Source of the DNA: Dyadobacter endophyticus
GTDB taxonomy: Bacteria; Bacteroidota; Bacteroidia; Cytophagales; Spirosomataceae
Direction: 5' to 3'
Length of the DNA: 64,000 nucleotides
Assembly (NCBI RefSeq): GCF_014641595.1
Contig: NZ_BMIA01000001.1
Coordinates: forward strand, 620,001-684,000
This document shows positions 26,757-35,008 of the stretch, in pieces. The notes below the pieces were generated by a model. That model saw only the letters and a program-made list of their open reading frames with translations, did no database searches and had not been told where the DNA came from. The stretch's first letter is position 1. Each line of letters begins with the position of its first letter. A program made the position numbers and the translations under genes.

Positions 26757-29700
26757 ATGAACTTGCTCAGGTTGCTACCGCTGCTATTTGTTTTTGTATT
26801 GTTTGGATTGGAAGATGATTTGAAACAGCCTGAATCTGAATATGCAGCGCTCCATACTGCTGATACGCCCTTACGCGCCGTCCAGGATGCCCAAGGCGAA
26901 ACCATCAGTATTTTTAGAGGTAACGAAGTCAAGCCGATTTTGACGCAAAATGCCAAACCGGATTTTCGTCCCTATTTGCACCCGATCGTCGCCCCGGATG
27001 GCAAAGGCGTGCTTACCGAGTACAGCCCGGGCCATCACAAGCACCAGACAGGCATTTATTGGGGTTATACCCGCGTCAATGGCCGCGACTACTTTCACCA
27101 CCCGAGTGACGGCTACTGGAAAAAAGTGTCCGCCAGCGTGATTGAAGCGAAAGGCAAGGAAGTAAAATGGCAGACCGTCTACGACCTGCTCGATTCAACG
27201 GGTAAAGCGGTATTAACCGAAACACAAAATTGGTCGATGCGCGTGAAAGACGGTAAATATCTCCTGGATCTGGAATGGAGCGGGGAGGCGAGAACGGACG
27301 TAACCATCGGCAAGTATGATTACGGCGGCCTTTTTGTACGTATGCCTTGGAAAGAAGGCATTAAAGGTGATGTCGTGAATGCTGCGCGCCAAAAGAATGA
27401 AAAGGCAGAAGGGCAGGCTGCTATGTGGGTAGATATTGGTATGCAGGTAGCAGACCGAGATGACCTTGCGCATATTGCCATTCTCGATCACCCATCCAAC
27501 AAAGGTTACCCGCAAACCTGGCGCGTGGATGGTCAGCTGGGCGCCGGACCTGCGCGTGCACGCAAGGGAGACTGGCACATCAAAAAGGGAGAAACCGAGA
27601 CCATTAAGCATGAACTGGTTGTTTACACAGGCGACTTTAAGGATGTTGAGTTAAATAAAACATTTGGGGAGTTCATTGGGAACACCGGCCAGTATAATAC
27701 TACGGCGCTGTGGGCATTGGCGCAGAAGGAGGGTAGGGAGGCCAAGTTCCTGAGTGCGCAGGAGGCTGTTGCTGCCATGACAGTTAAGGATGGATATCAG
27801 GTAAATGCATTTGCATCCGAGCCCATGATGACCCAGCCAATGGCATTCTGCTGGGACGACCGGGGCCGGATGTGGATCGCCGAGAACAAGGACTATGAAT
27901 CACGTGGAAAAGGCTTTTCCAACGCTGGTACCAGCCGCATTCTGATCCTCGAAGATACCGATCATGACGGTGTGGCCGATAGCAAGAAGGTATTTATGGA
28001 AGGCATTGCATTTCCGGCTGCGCTGGCGGTTGGTTTTGGCGGGGTGTTCGTTGGGGCACCGCCTAATTTGCTTTTTGTGCCTGATAAAAATGGCGACGAC
28101 AAGGCCGATGTAGACGATATCGAAGTCCGCCTTACCGGCTGGGGCATCCGTGACCGGCATGAGACACTTAACAGCTTCCATTGGGGGCCGGACGGTTGGC
28201 TTTACGGCTTGCAGGGCTTTGCTACGCCTTCCAAAGTCGGAAAACCGGTTGGGAAAGGTAAGCTGTACAGGCATAACGACGCATTTCCTGAGAATGTCGA
28301 GGTAGAAGACGGCGTCGATATTAATGGTGGAGTGTGGCGATACCATCCTACGAAGCGCAAATTTGAAGTAGTCGCACATGGTTTTAGTAATCCCTGGGGT
28401 ATTGATTACGACGCTAAAGGCCAGCTATTTATCACTGCGTGCGTGATCCCGCATTTGTGGCACGTGGTACCGGGCGGTATTTACCACCGGCAGGGCGGGC
28501 AGCATTTCAATCCGTATGTGTATAACGACATCAAAACCATTGCCGATCACAGCCACCGCTCGGCGCATGGAGGCGCACGCATTTATCTTTCGGACGCGTT
28601 CCCTGTCTCTGAGCGCGGCAAAATTTTCATGGCCAACATTCATGAGCACGGCATTCTATCCGACCAGCTAATACCGAAGGGCTCAGGCTTCTCTGGTAAG
28701 CACGGCGACGATTTTCTGATGGCCAACAACGCCCAATGGGTTGGGTTCAGTATGGAAATAGGGCCGGAGGGAGGCATGTACATACTCGACTGGCACGATG
28801 CCGACATCTGCGGCTCGGACGTATTGAACGCCGAGACCGGCAGGATTTTCAGGGTAATGCCCAAAAACTCCCTGGCTGAAAACTGGAAAGGCCGCTACGA
28901 GGATCTGAACAAACTCCCTGACGCAGACCTCGCTGCATTGCAAACCAGCAAGAGCGAGTGGCATGCCCGCCGCGCCCGGGTGATTTTGCAAAGTCGGGCT
29001 TCCACGGGTAAAATATCGCCAGTTGCGGTGCAAAAACTGAACGCATTATATCAGTCCAAAGACAATTCCGACAACCGCCTCCGCGCCATGTGGGCGCTTA
29101 AAGTGACCGATAATCTTGATGATACGATATTGAAGCTGGCCTTATCTGACCAGGACGCTCACGTACGCGCCTGGGCGATCCAGTTCCTGTGCGAAGATGC
29201 GCAGCCCGCCGCGGACGTAATCAATCAATTTGCAAAAATGGCGGTCAATGACCCTTCGCCCGTCGTACGTTTGTACCTGGCCTCGGCCCTGCAACGCCTC
29301 GACGCCAGTGCAACATGGAATATTTCAAAGGGCTTGCTCACACACGCGGAGGACGCACAGGACCATAATCTGCCCAAAATGGCCTGGTTCGGCATTGAGC
29401 CTTTGGTGAAAGATAATCCTTCCAAAGCGTTGGAACTGGCCGCGGGGAGTAAAATACCAATGGTAACCCAGTTCATCGCGAGAAGATTGGTGGATGCAGA
29501 TCAAATCAATACGCTGATAGCAACCCTTGGCAAATCGACAGCCAATCGCGTTGATATTCTCACAGGCATGCGCGACGGCCTCGAAGGTCGTACCGACATC
29601 AAAACACCCGAAAATTGGAATGTCGTTTACGCCAAACTCAAACAAGCCGATAAGCCCACTGTCCAGCTTGCCGCCGATCTGGGCCGCCACTTCGGCGACA

Positions 29701-30602
29701 CCGAATCCGCGAAAACTGCCTTAGCGACATTAAAAAACAAATCTGCGGCATTGGCAGAGCGTAAAAAGGCCCTGCAATCCCTCGCCGCCCGCCAGCGGCC
29801 TGAACTTGCAACAGAACTCCCCGCATTGCTGAACGACAATGCATTGCGCCTCGACGCGATTCGTGCCGTAGCCGGTTACGACAGCGAGCCATTGGCAAAG
29901 CAGCTCATCGATGCCTATCCGAAATTCAGCGCCACGGAAAAATCCGAAGCCGTGCAAACGCTGGCATCCCGTCCGAAATCGGGCTGGTTACTTACGCAGG
30001 CTATTTCGAAGAATGTAATTCCTAAAAAAGATGTCCCGACATACGTCGCCCGTCAGCTTCGCCGGGTCGTTGGCAGCGGCTTTGTGGAAGTGTGGGGGCC
30101 GATCGACCACGTCGCATTCGATGAAAAAACTTATAGAAAATACCGTACACTACTCACGGACAAGGCCGTTGCCGACGCCAGTAAAACCCAGGGCCGACTC
30201 GTTTTCCAGCGCACATGCGCCCCATGTCACAAACTCTACGGTGAAGGTGGGATCATTGGCCCCGAACTCACCGGCTCCAACCGTGCCAACCTCGACTACC
30301 TTCTTGGCAACATCCTCGACCCCAGCGGCGAAATTCAGGACGACTACAAGATGGTCGTCATCACCACCCGCGACGGGCGTACCTATGTAGGTAATGTTAC
30401 CAAGGAAACTGACAGGCAAGTGACGTTGCGGATTGTAGGGCAGGATGCAGTTTCGATTAACAAATCGGACATTCAAACGCGCGAAGTAACGCCGTCGTCG
30501 ATGATGCCGACAGGCTTGCTGGAAAATCTCTCAGAGAAGGAGGTGACGGAGCTTATTGCGTATTTGCGGACTACGGCACAGGTGCCGTTGACGAAGAAGT
30601 AA
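26757..30602 (+). CDS. PmoA (DUF6807)/PVC-type dehydrogenase/HEAT/cytochrome c fusion
   Basis: A 1,281-residue exported protein. After a signal sequence (LLRLLPLLFVFVLFG) come four parts. (1) Residues about 40-320 are a PmoA/DUF6807 domain, with HHKHQTGIYWGYTRVNGRDYF and WSGEARTDVTIGKYDYGGLF (read in parts). (2) Residues 350-710 are a PVC-type membrane-bound dehydrogenase propeller with FCWDDRGRMWIAE and SFHWGPDGWLYGLQG. (3) Residues 720-1100 are HEAT-like helical repeats (SDQDAHVRAWAIQFL). (4) A cytochrome c domain has heme motif CAPCH near residue 1153 and a distal methionine-type region around SSMMPTGLL. The family is tied to sugar oxidation, but the substrate is unknown. The stop is followed by repeat copy C. 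Confidence 0.87.
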   Translation: MNLLRLLPLLFVFVLFGLEDDLKQPESEYAALHTADTPLRAVQDAQGETISIFRGNEVKPILTQNAKPDFRPYLHPIVAPDGKGVLTEYSPGHHKHQTGIYWGYTRVNGRDYFHHPSDGYWKKVSASVIEAKGKEVKWQTVYDLLDSTGKAVLTETQNWSMRVKDGKYLLDLEWSGEARTDVTIGKYDYGGLFVRMPWKEGIKGDVVNAARQKNEKAEGQAAMWVDIGMQVADRDDLAHIAILDHPSNKGYPQTWRVDGQLGAGPARARKGDWHIKKGETETIKHELVVYTGDFKDVELNKTFGEFIGNTGQYNTTALWALAQKEGREAKFLSAQEAVAAMTVKDGYQVNAFASEPMMTQPMAFCWDDRGRMWIAENKDYESRGKGFSNAGTSRILILEDTDHDGVADSKKVFMEGIAFPAALAVGFGGVFVGAPPNLLFVPDKNGDDKADVDDIEVRLTGWGIRDRHETLNSFHWGPDGWLYGLQGFATPSKVGKPVGKGKLYRHNDAFPENVEVEDGVDINGGVWRYHPTKRKFEVVAHGFSNPWGIDYDAKGQLFITACVIPHLWHVVPGGIYHRQGGQHFNPYVYNDIKTIADHSHRSAHGGARIYLSDAFPVSERGKIFMANIHEHGILSDQLIPKGSGFSGKHGDDFLMANNAQWVGFSMEIGPEGGMYILDWHDADICGSDVLNAETGRIFRVMPKNSLAENWKGRYEDLNKLPDADLAALQTSKSEWHARRARVILQSRASTGKISPVAVQKLNALYQSKDNSDNRLRAMWALKVTDNLDDTILKLALSDQDAHVRAWAIQFLCEDAQPAADVINQFAKMAVNDPSPVVRLYLASALQRLDASATWNISKGLLTHAEDAQDHNLPKMAWFGIEPLVKDNPSKALELAAGSKIPMVTQFIARRLVDADQINTLIATLGKSTANRVDILTGMRDGLEGRTDIKTPENWNVVYAKLKQADKPTVQLAADLGRHFGDTESAKTALATLKNKSAALAERKKALQSLAARQRPELATELPALLNDNALRLDAIRAVAGYDSEPLAKQLIDAYPKFSATEKSEAVQTLASRPKSGWLLTQAISKNVIPKKDVPTYVARQLRRVVGSGFVEVWGPIDHVAFDEKTYRKYRTLLTDKAVADASKTQGRLVFQRTCAPCHKLYGEGGIIGPELTGSNRANLDYLLGNILDPSGEIQDDYKMVVITTRDGRTYVGNVTKETDRQVTLRIVGQDAVSINKSDIQTREVTPSSMMPTGLLENLSEKEVTELIAYLRTTAQVPLTKK

Positions 30603-30607
30603 CTTAT

Positions 30608-30705
30608 GGCGCGAAGCTCCGGCTTCGTGCCGGCTATTCGCACGCCTCCGGCCGGAACGAAGACGGAAATTCTCGGATCGGACGGAGGCCGATACATGAG
30701 GCAGG
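30608..30705 (+). repeat. REP-like 3' element, copy C (degenerate right arm)
   Basis: Starts 5 bases after the stop of the PmoA fusion gene. The hairpin is GGCGCGAAGC-TCCG-GCTTCGTGCC (30608-30631); relative to copy B a T-A pair is replaced by C-G. The left arm GCCTCCGGCCGG (30644-30655) matches copies A and B. The right arm is degraded to a 7-bp match at 30683-30689, and TACATGAGGCAGG at 30693-30705 resembles copy B's tail. Confidence 0.75.
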
Positions 30706-30709
30706 GAAT

Positions 30710-30937
30710 TTACTCCTCGTCCTCAACCCCCTCAAAATAATTCAAAACTGTCATCAGCGGCAGCGTTGTCTTATCCGCGGCGTTTGACATTTGTATCACC
30801 GCCCGGTCAATTGAATTAGGGTCGAATCCTGAAAAATACCCTTCAATAACCTCCCCGGGCCGTATCTGGTAGGAAATAGCCTTGTTAACATATTTCGAGG
30901 CGCGTTTTTGCAGGCCGGTGAGTTGCGGGGCAGACAT
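30710..30937 (-). CDS. Small conserved-looking protein of unknown function
   Basis: A 75-residue cytosolic protein that I do not recognise. It is acidic at the C-terminus (FEGVEDEE) and has a compact pattern: helix QKRASKYVNKAI, a strand-like SYQIRPGEVIEGYFSGF, a stretch DRAVIQMSN, then TTLPLMTVLNYF. It could be a small oligomeric or nucleic-acid-binding domain, but no motif supports that. Its own promoter (30985-31018) and the absence of close neighbours indicate a single-gene unit. Coding support: a promoter at the right distance, ATG start, and normal codon use. Confidence 0.6.
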   Translation of the reverse strand: MSAPQLTGLQKRASKYVNKAISYQIRPGEVIEGYFSGFDPNSIDRAVIQMSNAADKTTLPLMTVLNYFEGVEDEE

Positions 30938-30984
30938 GGTTGGTATCGGGTTGTTTAGTCAGAGAATGCGGGCATTCTTGCTAA

Positions 30985-31018
30985 CAAAGGTATCGACGCC
31001 GTGAAAAGTTTCCGCAAA
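30985..31018 (-). promoter_or_regulatory. Promoter of the 75-residue protein gene
   Basis: On the minus strand TTTG (31015-31018) and TACCTTTG (30985-30992) are separated by 22 bases, a complete match to the Bacteroidota consensus. Transcription would start near 30978, about 40 bases before the ATG. Confidence 0.62.
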
Positions 31019-31098
31019 AGGGCGAACTTTCAAAGATCAGAAACCATCGCGTGCCGCCGCGAACCCTCTGAGCCAGGTCTTAGGATGTATGCATGCGC

Positions 31099-31683
31099 TC
31101 AGCGCGGGTGGTTGGCGCGTTCGTTGCGTGATGCCATTTCTACGGATTGGGTAATGCGTCTCTGACGCGTTTCCGGCCTTTTGGCATTCAAAATCCATTC
31201 CAGGATCAGCCGTTTAGACGAAGGCGCGAATTTACCGAAGTTTTCAAATGCAGCAGGATTGGCATCAAATGCCTTTTGCAAATCGTCGGGCACCACGGCA
31301 TTGCCTGCCGTTTCAAGCGAATCCCAGGCGCCCGTTTCCCTCGCAAGGTCAATCATTGCCTGGCCTTGGGGCCGCATGAGACCCGCTGCTATCATCCGTG
31401 CGGCGCGCTCCTTATTAACGGTGCTCCATTTGCTTTTGGGATTGCGCTTCGTGAAAGTGAGGTAAAAACTCTCCTCGTCCCGCTTGATGGCCTTGCTGTC
31501 GATCCAGCCATAGCATAAAGCGTGCTCGATTGATTCCTTGTATCCGATGCTCGGTGTGGGGCTATCCTTATGGTAAATAATGAGAAAAACGGCGTCCTTC
31601 TTCGTGCCGTTTTTTGCCAGCCACACGCGCCATTCCTTATTGCTCGGTGCTGGGATGGCCTCGATGCCGTTTTTAGTTTCCAT
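31099..31683 (-). CDS. YdeI/OmpD-associated family protein
   Basis: A 194-residue cytosolic protein of the YdeI/OmpD-associated (bacteriocin-protection) family. The N-terminal part EWRVWLAKNGTKKDAVFLIIYHK and the block HALCYGWIDSKAIKRDE...YLTFTKRNPKSKWS (read in parts) are the family's signatures. The C-terminus ends in the conserved KRPETRQRRITQSVEMA helix. Function is not firmly established. It overlaps the upstream VOC gene by 11 bases and is almost certainly co-translated with it. Confidence 0.82.
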   Translation of the reverse strand: METKNGIEAIPAPSNKEWRVWLAKNGTKKDAVFLIIYHKDSPTPSIGYKESIEHALCYGWIDSKAIKRDEESFYLTFTKRNPKSKWSTVNKERAARMIAAGLMRPQGQAMIDLARETGAWDSLETAGNAVVPDDLQKAFDANPAAFENFGKFAPSSKRLILEWILNAKRPETRQRRITQSVEMASRNERANHPR

Positions 31684-32080
31684 TGATGATCGACAGATAA
31701 TGCTTATTGTACATCACACCCAAAATATTACCGAAAGGATCCACCACTGAGGCTGTCACAAATCCCTCACCCCGCGTTATGACCGGCTGATAACCCGTAG
31801 CGCCAAGATCCAGCAACCTTTTGTAAGCTCCTTCCACATCGTCGACATGCCAGTAAATGATCGCGCCTGCTGGGGTGCCGGTAGCCCCGGGAGGCGCCCA
31901 TTTGGCGTCGATAATGCCCATTTCATGCTCGTAGTCGCCTACGCGGAATTCAATGTAACCCGGTTTTTCGAAATAGGGAGGTATTTCAAATACTTCGGAG
32001 TACCATTTCTTGGCGGCATCCAGGTCGGTGGCATAAAAATTGACGGTTGCGAATCCTCTCAGTGATGTTGCCGTGGCCAT
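31673..32080 (-). CDS. VOC (glyoxalase/bleomycin-resistance) family protein
   Basis: A 135-residue protein of the vicinal oxygen chelate superfamily with paired beta-alpha-beta-beta-beta modules. The first module has FATVNFYATDLDAAKKWYSEVFEIPP, the second HVDDVEGAYKRLLDLGA, and the end shows DPFGNILGVMYN, the usual last strand. Metal ligands are incomplete: H in YWHVDD is visible but the expected first-strand histidine is replaced by N, so a binding rather than enzymatic role is possible. It is the first gene of a unit with YdeI, overlapping by 11 bases. Confidence 0.82.
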   Translation of the reverse strand: MATATSLRGFATVNFYATDLDAAKKWYSEVFEIPPYFEKPGYIEFRVGDYEHEMGIIDAKWAPPGATGTPAGAIIYWHVDDVEGAYKRLLDLGATGYQPVITRGEGFVTASVVDPFGNILGVMYNKHYLSIINGN

Positions 32081-32111
32081 ATTTGTGAAGGTTTTTGGTT
32101 TGAAGTTGATA

Positions 32112-32119
32112 CAAAGCTA
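32112..32119 (-). promoter_or_regulatory. Candidate -7 box upstream of the VOC/YdeI unit
   Basis: TAGCTTTG on the minus strand is a perfect TAnnTTTG, 32 bases before the VOC ATG. The -33 partner is poor: GTTG at 32134-32137 with only 14 bases between. Confidence 0.35.
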
Positions 32120-32314
32120 GATGCAAGTTGTGACAACCTTATGTCAGGAGGTTTTGAGGTGTTGAAAAAAGCTTGCCAGTTTATCCTCTTCTCTTTTCTC
32201 CATCCTCCTTACTCCCTTAATAGTGAGCCCAAATTTCAATAGTACAAAAAAAGTATTTTATTGCAATGTGCCTGCTTTTGGTTTAAATTCATAACTCAAC
32301 CAAAAACCAGGACT

Positions 32315-33439
32315 ATGCGCGCATTTGGTAAATTGATATTTGTTATTGTCTTCTGTGCCAACGTAATCGGGTCGTTGGCTGCCGATCAGCCGGAGACTTT
32401 GAAAATTGGAGCGCAGGCGCCTGACTTTAATTTGCTGGGCGTAGACGGCAAGCGGTATTCTTTAAAGAGCTTTGCTAATGCCGACATCCTCGCGATTGTC
32501 TTCACCTGCAACCATTGCCCCACGGCTCAGGCCTATGAGGAGCGCATCAAAAAACTGACCTCAGACTATAAGGCGAAAAAGGTCGCGGTTGTCGCTATTT
32601 CATCCAATGATCCCAAAGCGATTCTGCTTGACGAATTGGGTTATACCGACATGAGCGACACTTATGATGAAATGAAGATTCGAGCAAAAGATATGGCTTA
32701 CAATTTCCCATATCTGTACGATGGTGATGATCAAAAGATCGCTCTGGCTTACGGACCGGTGGCTACACCACACATTTTTATTTTTGATAAAGCGAGGAAG
32801 CTGCAATACAACGGCCGCATCGACGACGTAGAAAAGCCGACGGGTACGCCGAAAAACCTGGACGCGAAAAATGCCATTGAAGCATTGCTGGCTGGAAACC
32901 CGGTGCCGGCACCTGCCACTAAAACCTTCGGCTGCTCGATGAAGTGGGCGGCGAAAGAGGATAATGTGAAAAAAGAACAAACTGCCTGGGCAAAGGAGCC
33001 GGTGACATTGGAAACGATCGATGAGGCGGGTTTGAAAGAACTGATCCAGAATAAAACCGACAAATTGCGGCTCATTAATGTGTGGGCGACTTGGTGCGGG
33101 CCGTGTGTGACGGAGTTTCCCGATTTTATGGTGATGCACCACATGTACCGTCGCCGTGATTTTGAATTTATTTCGATCAGTGCGGATAACCCCGACAAGA
33201 AGGACAAGGCGCTGAAATTCCTGCAAGGCAAGTTTGCTTCCAACAAAAACTATATTTTCAATATCGAGGACAAATACAAGCTCATTGAAGCGGTAGATTC
33301 GAAATGGCAGGGCGCTTTACCCTATACCATACTTGTGGAACCGGGCGGCAAAATCGTCTATTCGCAGCAAGGGCCGATCGACCCCGCGAAAATGAAGAAG
33401 CTCATCGTAGAGAACAAGTATATCGGACGGTACTACTAA
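32315..33439 (+). CDS. Tandem redoxin/thioredoxin-fold periplasmic protein
   Basis: A 374-residue protein; the ATG at 32315 begins a signal peptide (LIFVIVFCANVIGSLAA), and an upstream start at 32261 is rejected. The first domain is AhpC/TSA-like, with the redox pair C65 and C68 in FTCNHCPTAQ. The second is TlpA-like with WCGPC near residues 260-264. Between them is a linker rich in lysine with KTFGCSMKW. Two thioredoxin folds in tandem imply a periplasmic disulfide exchange or peroxide role. It lies 28 bases before the TIM-barrel gene, so the two probably share a transcript ending at 34534. Confidence 0.85.
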   Translation: MRAFGKLIFVIVFCANVIGSLAADQPETLKIGAQAPDFNLLGVDGKRYSLKSFANADILAIVFTCNHCPTAQAYEERIKKLTSDYKAKKVAVVAISSNDPKAILLDELGYTDMSDTYDEMKIRAKDMAYNFPYLYDGDDQKIALAYGPVATPHIFIFDKARKLQYNGRIDDVEKPTGTPKNLDAKNAIEALLAGNPVPAPATKTFGCSMKWAAKEDNVKKEQTAWAKEPVTLETIDEAGLKELIQNKTDKLRLINVWATWCGPCVTEFPDFMVMHHMYRRRDFEFISISADNPDKKDKALKFLQGKFASNKNYIFNIEDKYKLIEAVDSKWQGALPYTILVEPGGKIVYSQQGPIDPAKMKKLIVENKYIGRYY

Positions 33440-33467
33440 CCCATATTCAAACAACTAACCTGACATT

Positions 33468-34475
33468 ATGGAAGACCTGGACATTTCAAGACGCCGATTT
33501 ATGGGCGCATCGGCCCTTGCGGCGGCGGGTTTTGTGATGGCGCATACACCTATTTTCGGCGCGCCGGCTTATATCAAAAGGCTCGGCAAACCCAATTCGC
33601 TTTTCAATGGGGTGCAGGTGGGGGCCATTACCTATTCGTGGCGGAGCCTGCCCGGTAGCGCGGAGGATATTTTGAAATACTGTATTGAAACCAATATCAG
33701 CGCAATCGAACTTATGGGACCCACAGGCGAATCGTTCGCCGGTGCACCCGAAGCGCCGCCGCGCCCGAACCTGGCACCAGGCCCGGATGGCAAGCGCCCG
33801 GAAATGACGGACGAGCAAAAGGCCGTTCAGAAAGAGTATGCAACTAAAATGGCCGAATGGCGCGCGAAAGTGTCGATGGACAAATTTGTACAGCTTCGTA
33901 AAATGTACAACGATGCTGGTGTGAGCATTTACGGTTTCAAACCAAATGCATTGAATGCGAACAGCACCGACGCCGAAGTGGATTATGCATTCCGCGCGGC
34001 CAAAGCCCTGGGCGCTAACCAGGCAAATGTGGAGCTGCCCAACGATCCGGCACAGACGAAGCGCCTTGGCGAGATTGCCGCTAAAAACAAAGTCTATTGC
34101 GGCTACCATGGCCACACGCAACAGACGCCTACCTGGTGGGATACTGCATTAAGTCAGTCGAAATACAATGCGATGAACTTCGATATGGGCCATTATGTAG
34201 CGGCCGGCTTTGATCCGTTCCCGTTACTTGAAGCGAAACATGATCATATTGTAAGTATGCACGTGAAGGACCGCAAGAACAAGGAGCACGGGGGGGCCAA
34301 CGTGGTATGGGGCCAGGGCGATACGCCGATAGTTGCGGTACTCGAAATGATGCGCGCGAAAAAATATAAGTTCCCGGCCACAATAGAGCTCGAATATGAG
34401 ATTCCGGCGGGCTCGGACGCCTTGAAGGAAACCGCAAAATGTGTGGAGTTTGCCCGGAAAGCGTTGGGCGCATAG
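33468..34475 (+). CDS. Sugar phosphate isomerase/epimerase-type TIM-barrel protein with Tat leader
   Basis: A 335-residue exported protein. The leader has a twin-arginine motif (DISRRRFMGASALAAAGF) and signals periplasmic transport. The TIM barrel belongs to the xylose isomerase-like/AP endonuclease 2 family: ISAIELMGP, GYHGHTQQTP, FDMGHYVAAGFDP, VSMHVKDRKN and ATIELEYEIP provide the expected metal-binding H, D and E residues. An unusual insert rich in proline and acidic residues (APEAPPRPNLAPGP) lies near residue 90. In related organisms such proteins act on keto-sugars or glycosides; a sugar-epimerase role is the safest call. It follows the redoxin gene by 28 bases. Confidence 0.83.
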   Translation: MEDLDISRRRFMGASALAAAGFVMAHTPIFGAPAYIKRLGKPNSLFNGVQVGAITYSWRSLPGSAEDILKYCIETNISAIELMGPTGESFAGAPEAPPRPNLAPGPDGKRPEMTDEQKAVQKEYATKMAEWRAKVSMDKFVQLRKMYNDAGVSIYGFKPNALNANSTDAEVDYAFRAAKALGANQANVELPNDPAQTKRLGEIAAKNKVYCGYHGHTQQTPTWWDTALSQSKYNAMNFDMGHYVAAGFDPFPLLEAKHDHIVSMHVKDRKNKEHGGANVVWGQGDTPIVAVLEMMRAKKYKFPATIELEYEIPAGSDALKETAKCVEFARKALGA

Positions 34476-34487
34476 TATTTATAAGTC

Positions 34488-34534
34488 AAATAAAACGGGT
34501 CGTGTAGCGCTGTGCTTCACGACCCGTTTTATTT
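34488..34534. terminator. Strong bidirectional intrinsic terminator
   Basis: A 17-bp perfect stem: 34488-34504 pairs with 34518-34534, core AAAACGGGTCGTG, with a 13-base loop. A- and T-runs on both sides make it work in either direction. It follows the TIM-barrel gene by 12 bases. Confidence 0.92.
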
Positions 34535-34565
34535 TTAAATCAAGGAAAATTTTACATAAATATTT

Positions 34566-34577
34566 TTTCGTACGAAA
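34566..34577. promoter_or_regulatory. Perfect palindrome in the blaI promoter (candidate operator)
   Basis: TTTCGTACGAAA is its own reverse complement and lies 7 bases upstream of the -7 box at 34585. Its position between the promoter elements would let a dimeric BlaI-type repressor block transcription. That it is the operator is inference. Confidence 0.5.
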
Positions 34578-34584
34578 TTTTTCC

Positions 34585-34592
34585 TACCTTTG
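34585..34592 (+). promoter_or_regulatory. -7 box of the blaI-blaR1 operon
   Basis: TACCTTTG is a perfect TAnnTTTG. The -33 region (34563-34569) is only T-rich, without TTTG. The predicted start near 34599 is 17 bases before the chosen ATG at 34616 and rules out the TTG at 34598. Confidence 0.52.
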
Positions 34593-34615
34593 AAGAGTTG
34601 ATTGAAAAACTACCG

Positions 34616-34978
34616 ATGGAACCTACAAAATCAGAACTGGAAATACTGCAAGTGCTATGGGAACATGGCCCGTCGACGGTGCGGTTTGTGAATGACAAGC
34701 TCAATGAAGAGAAGCGCGCAGTGCAATACTCATCGACGCTGAAACTGATGCAAATCATGGCCGAAAAAGGCATTGTGATTCGCGATGAGCGCAGTATGAA
34801 GCATATTTACAGCCCTGCCGAGCCGGAGGACAAAACGAAATCGGCATTGCTGGAACGTTTCGTGGATTCGATGTACAAAGGTTCGGCATCGAGCCTGGTG
34901 ATGCAGCTTTTCGGCAATAAGAATACCTCCGCCGAGGAGCTTAGCGAGATCAGGGATTTTCTTAAAAAACTGGATTAG
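34616..34978 (+). CDS. BlaI/MecI/CopY family transcriptional repressor
   Basis: A 120-residue dimeric winged-helix repressor; I chose the ATG at 34616 (MEPTKSELEILQVLW), because the TTG at 34598 would lie upstream of the predicted transcript start. The winged helix reads LQVLWEHGPSTVRFVNDKLNEE and YSSTLKLMQIMAEKGIVIRDE, with the YSST recognition stretch typical of BlaI. The C-terminal helices (SALLERFVDSMY) form the dimer interface. In known systems BlaR1 cleaves BlaI on signal. It is followed 30 bases later by blaR1, so an autoregulated pair is expected. Confidence 0.93.
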   Translation: MEPTKSELEILQVLWEHGPSTVRFVNDKLNEEKRAVQYSSTLKLMQIMAEKGIVIRDERSMKHIYSPAEPEDKTKSALLERFVDSMYKGSASSLVMQLFGNKNTSAEELSEIRDFLKKLD

Positions 34979-35008
34979 TAATTATCAAACTGCTCATATC
35001 CGTTAGCC

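Noticed and set aside
33486..34121. Minus-strand ORF of 211 codons
   Set aside because: Opposite the TIM-barrel gene with Tat leader; no ribosome-binding site or motif.
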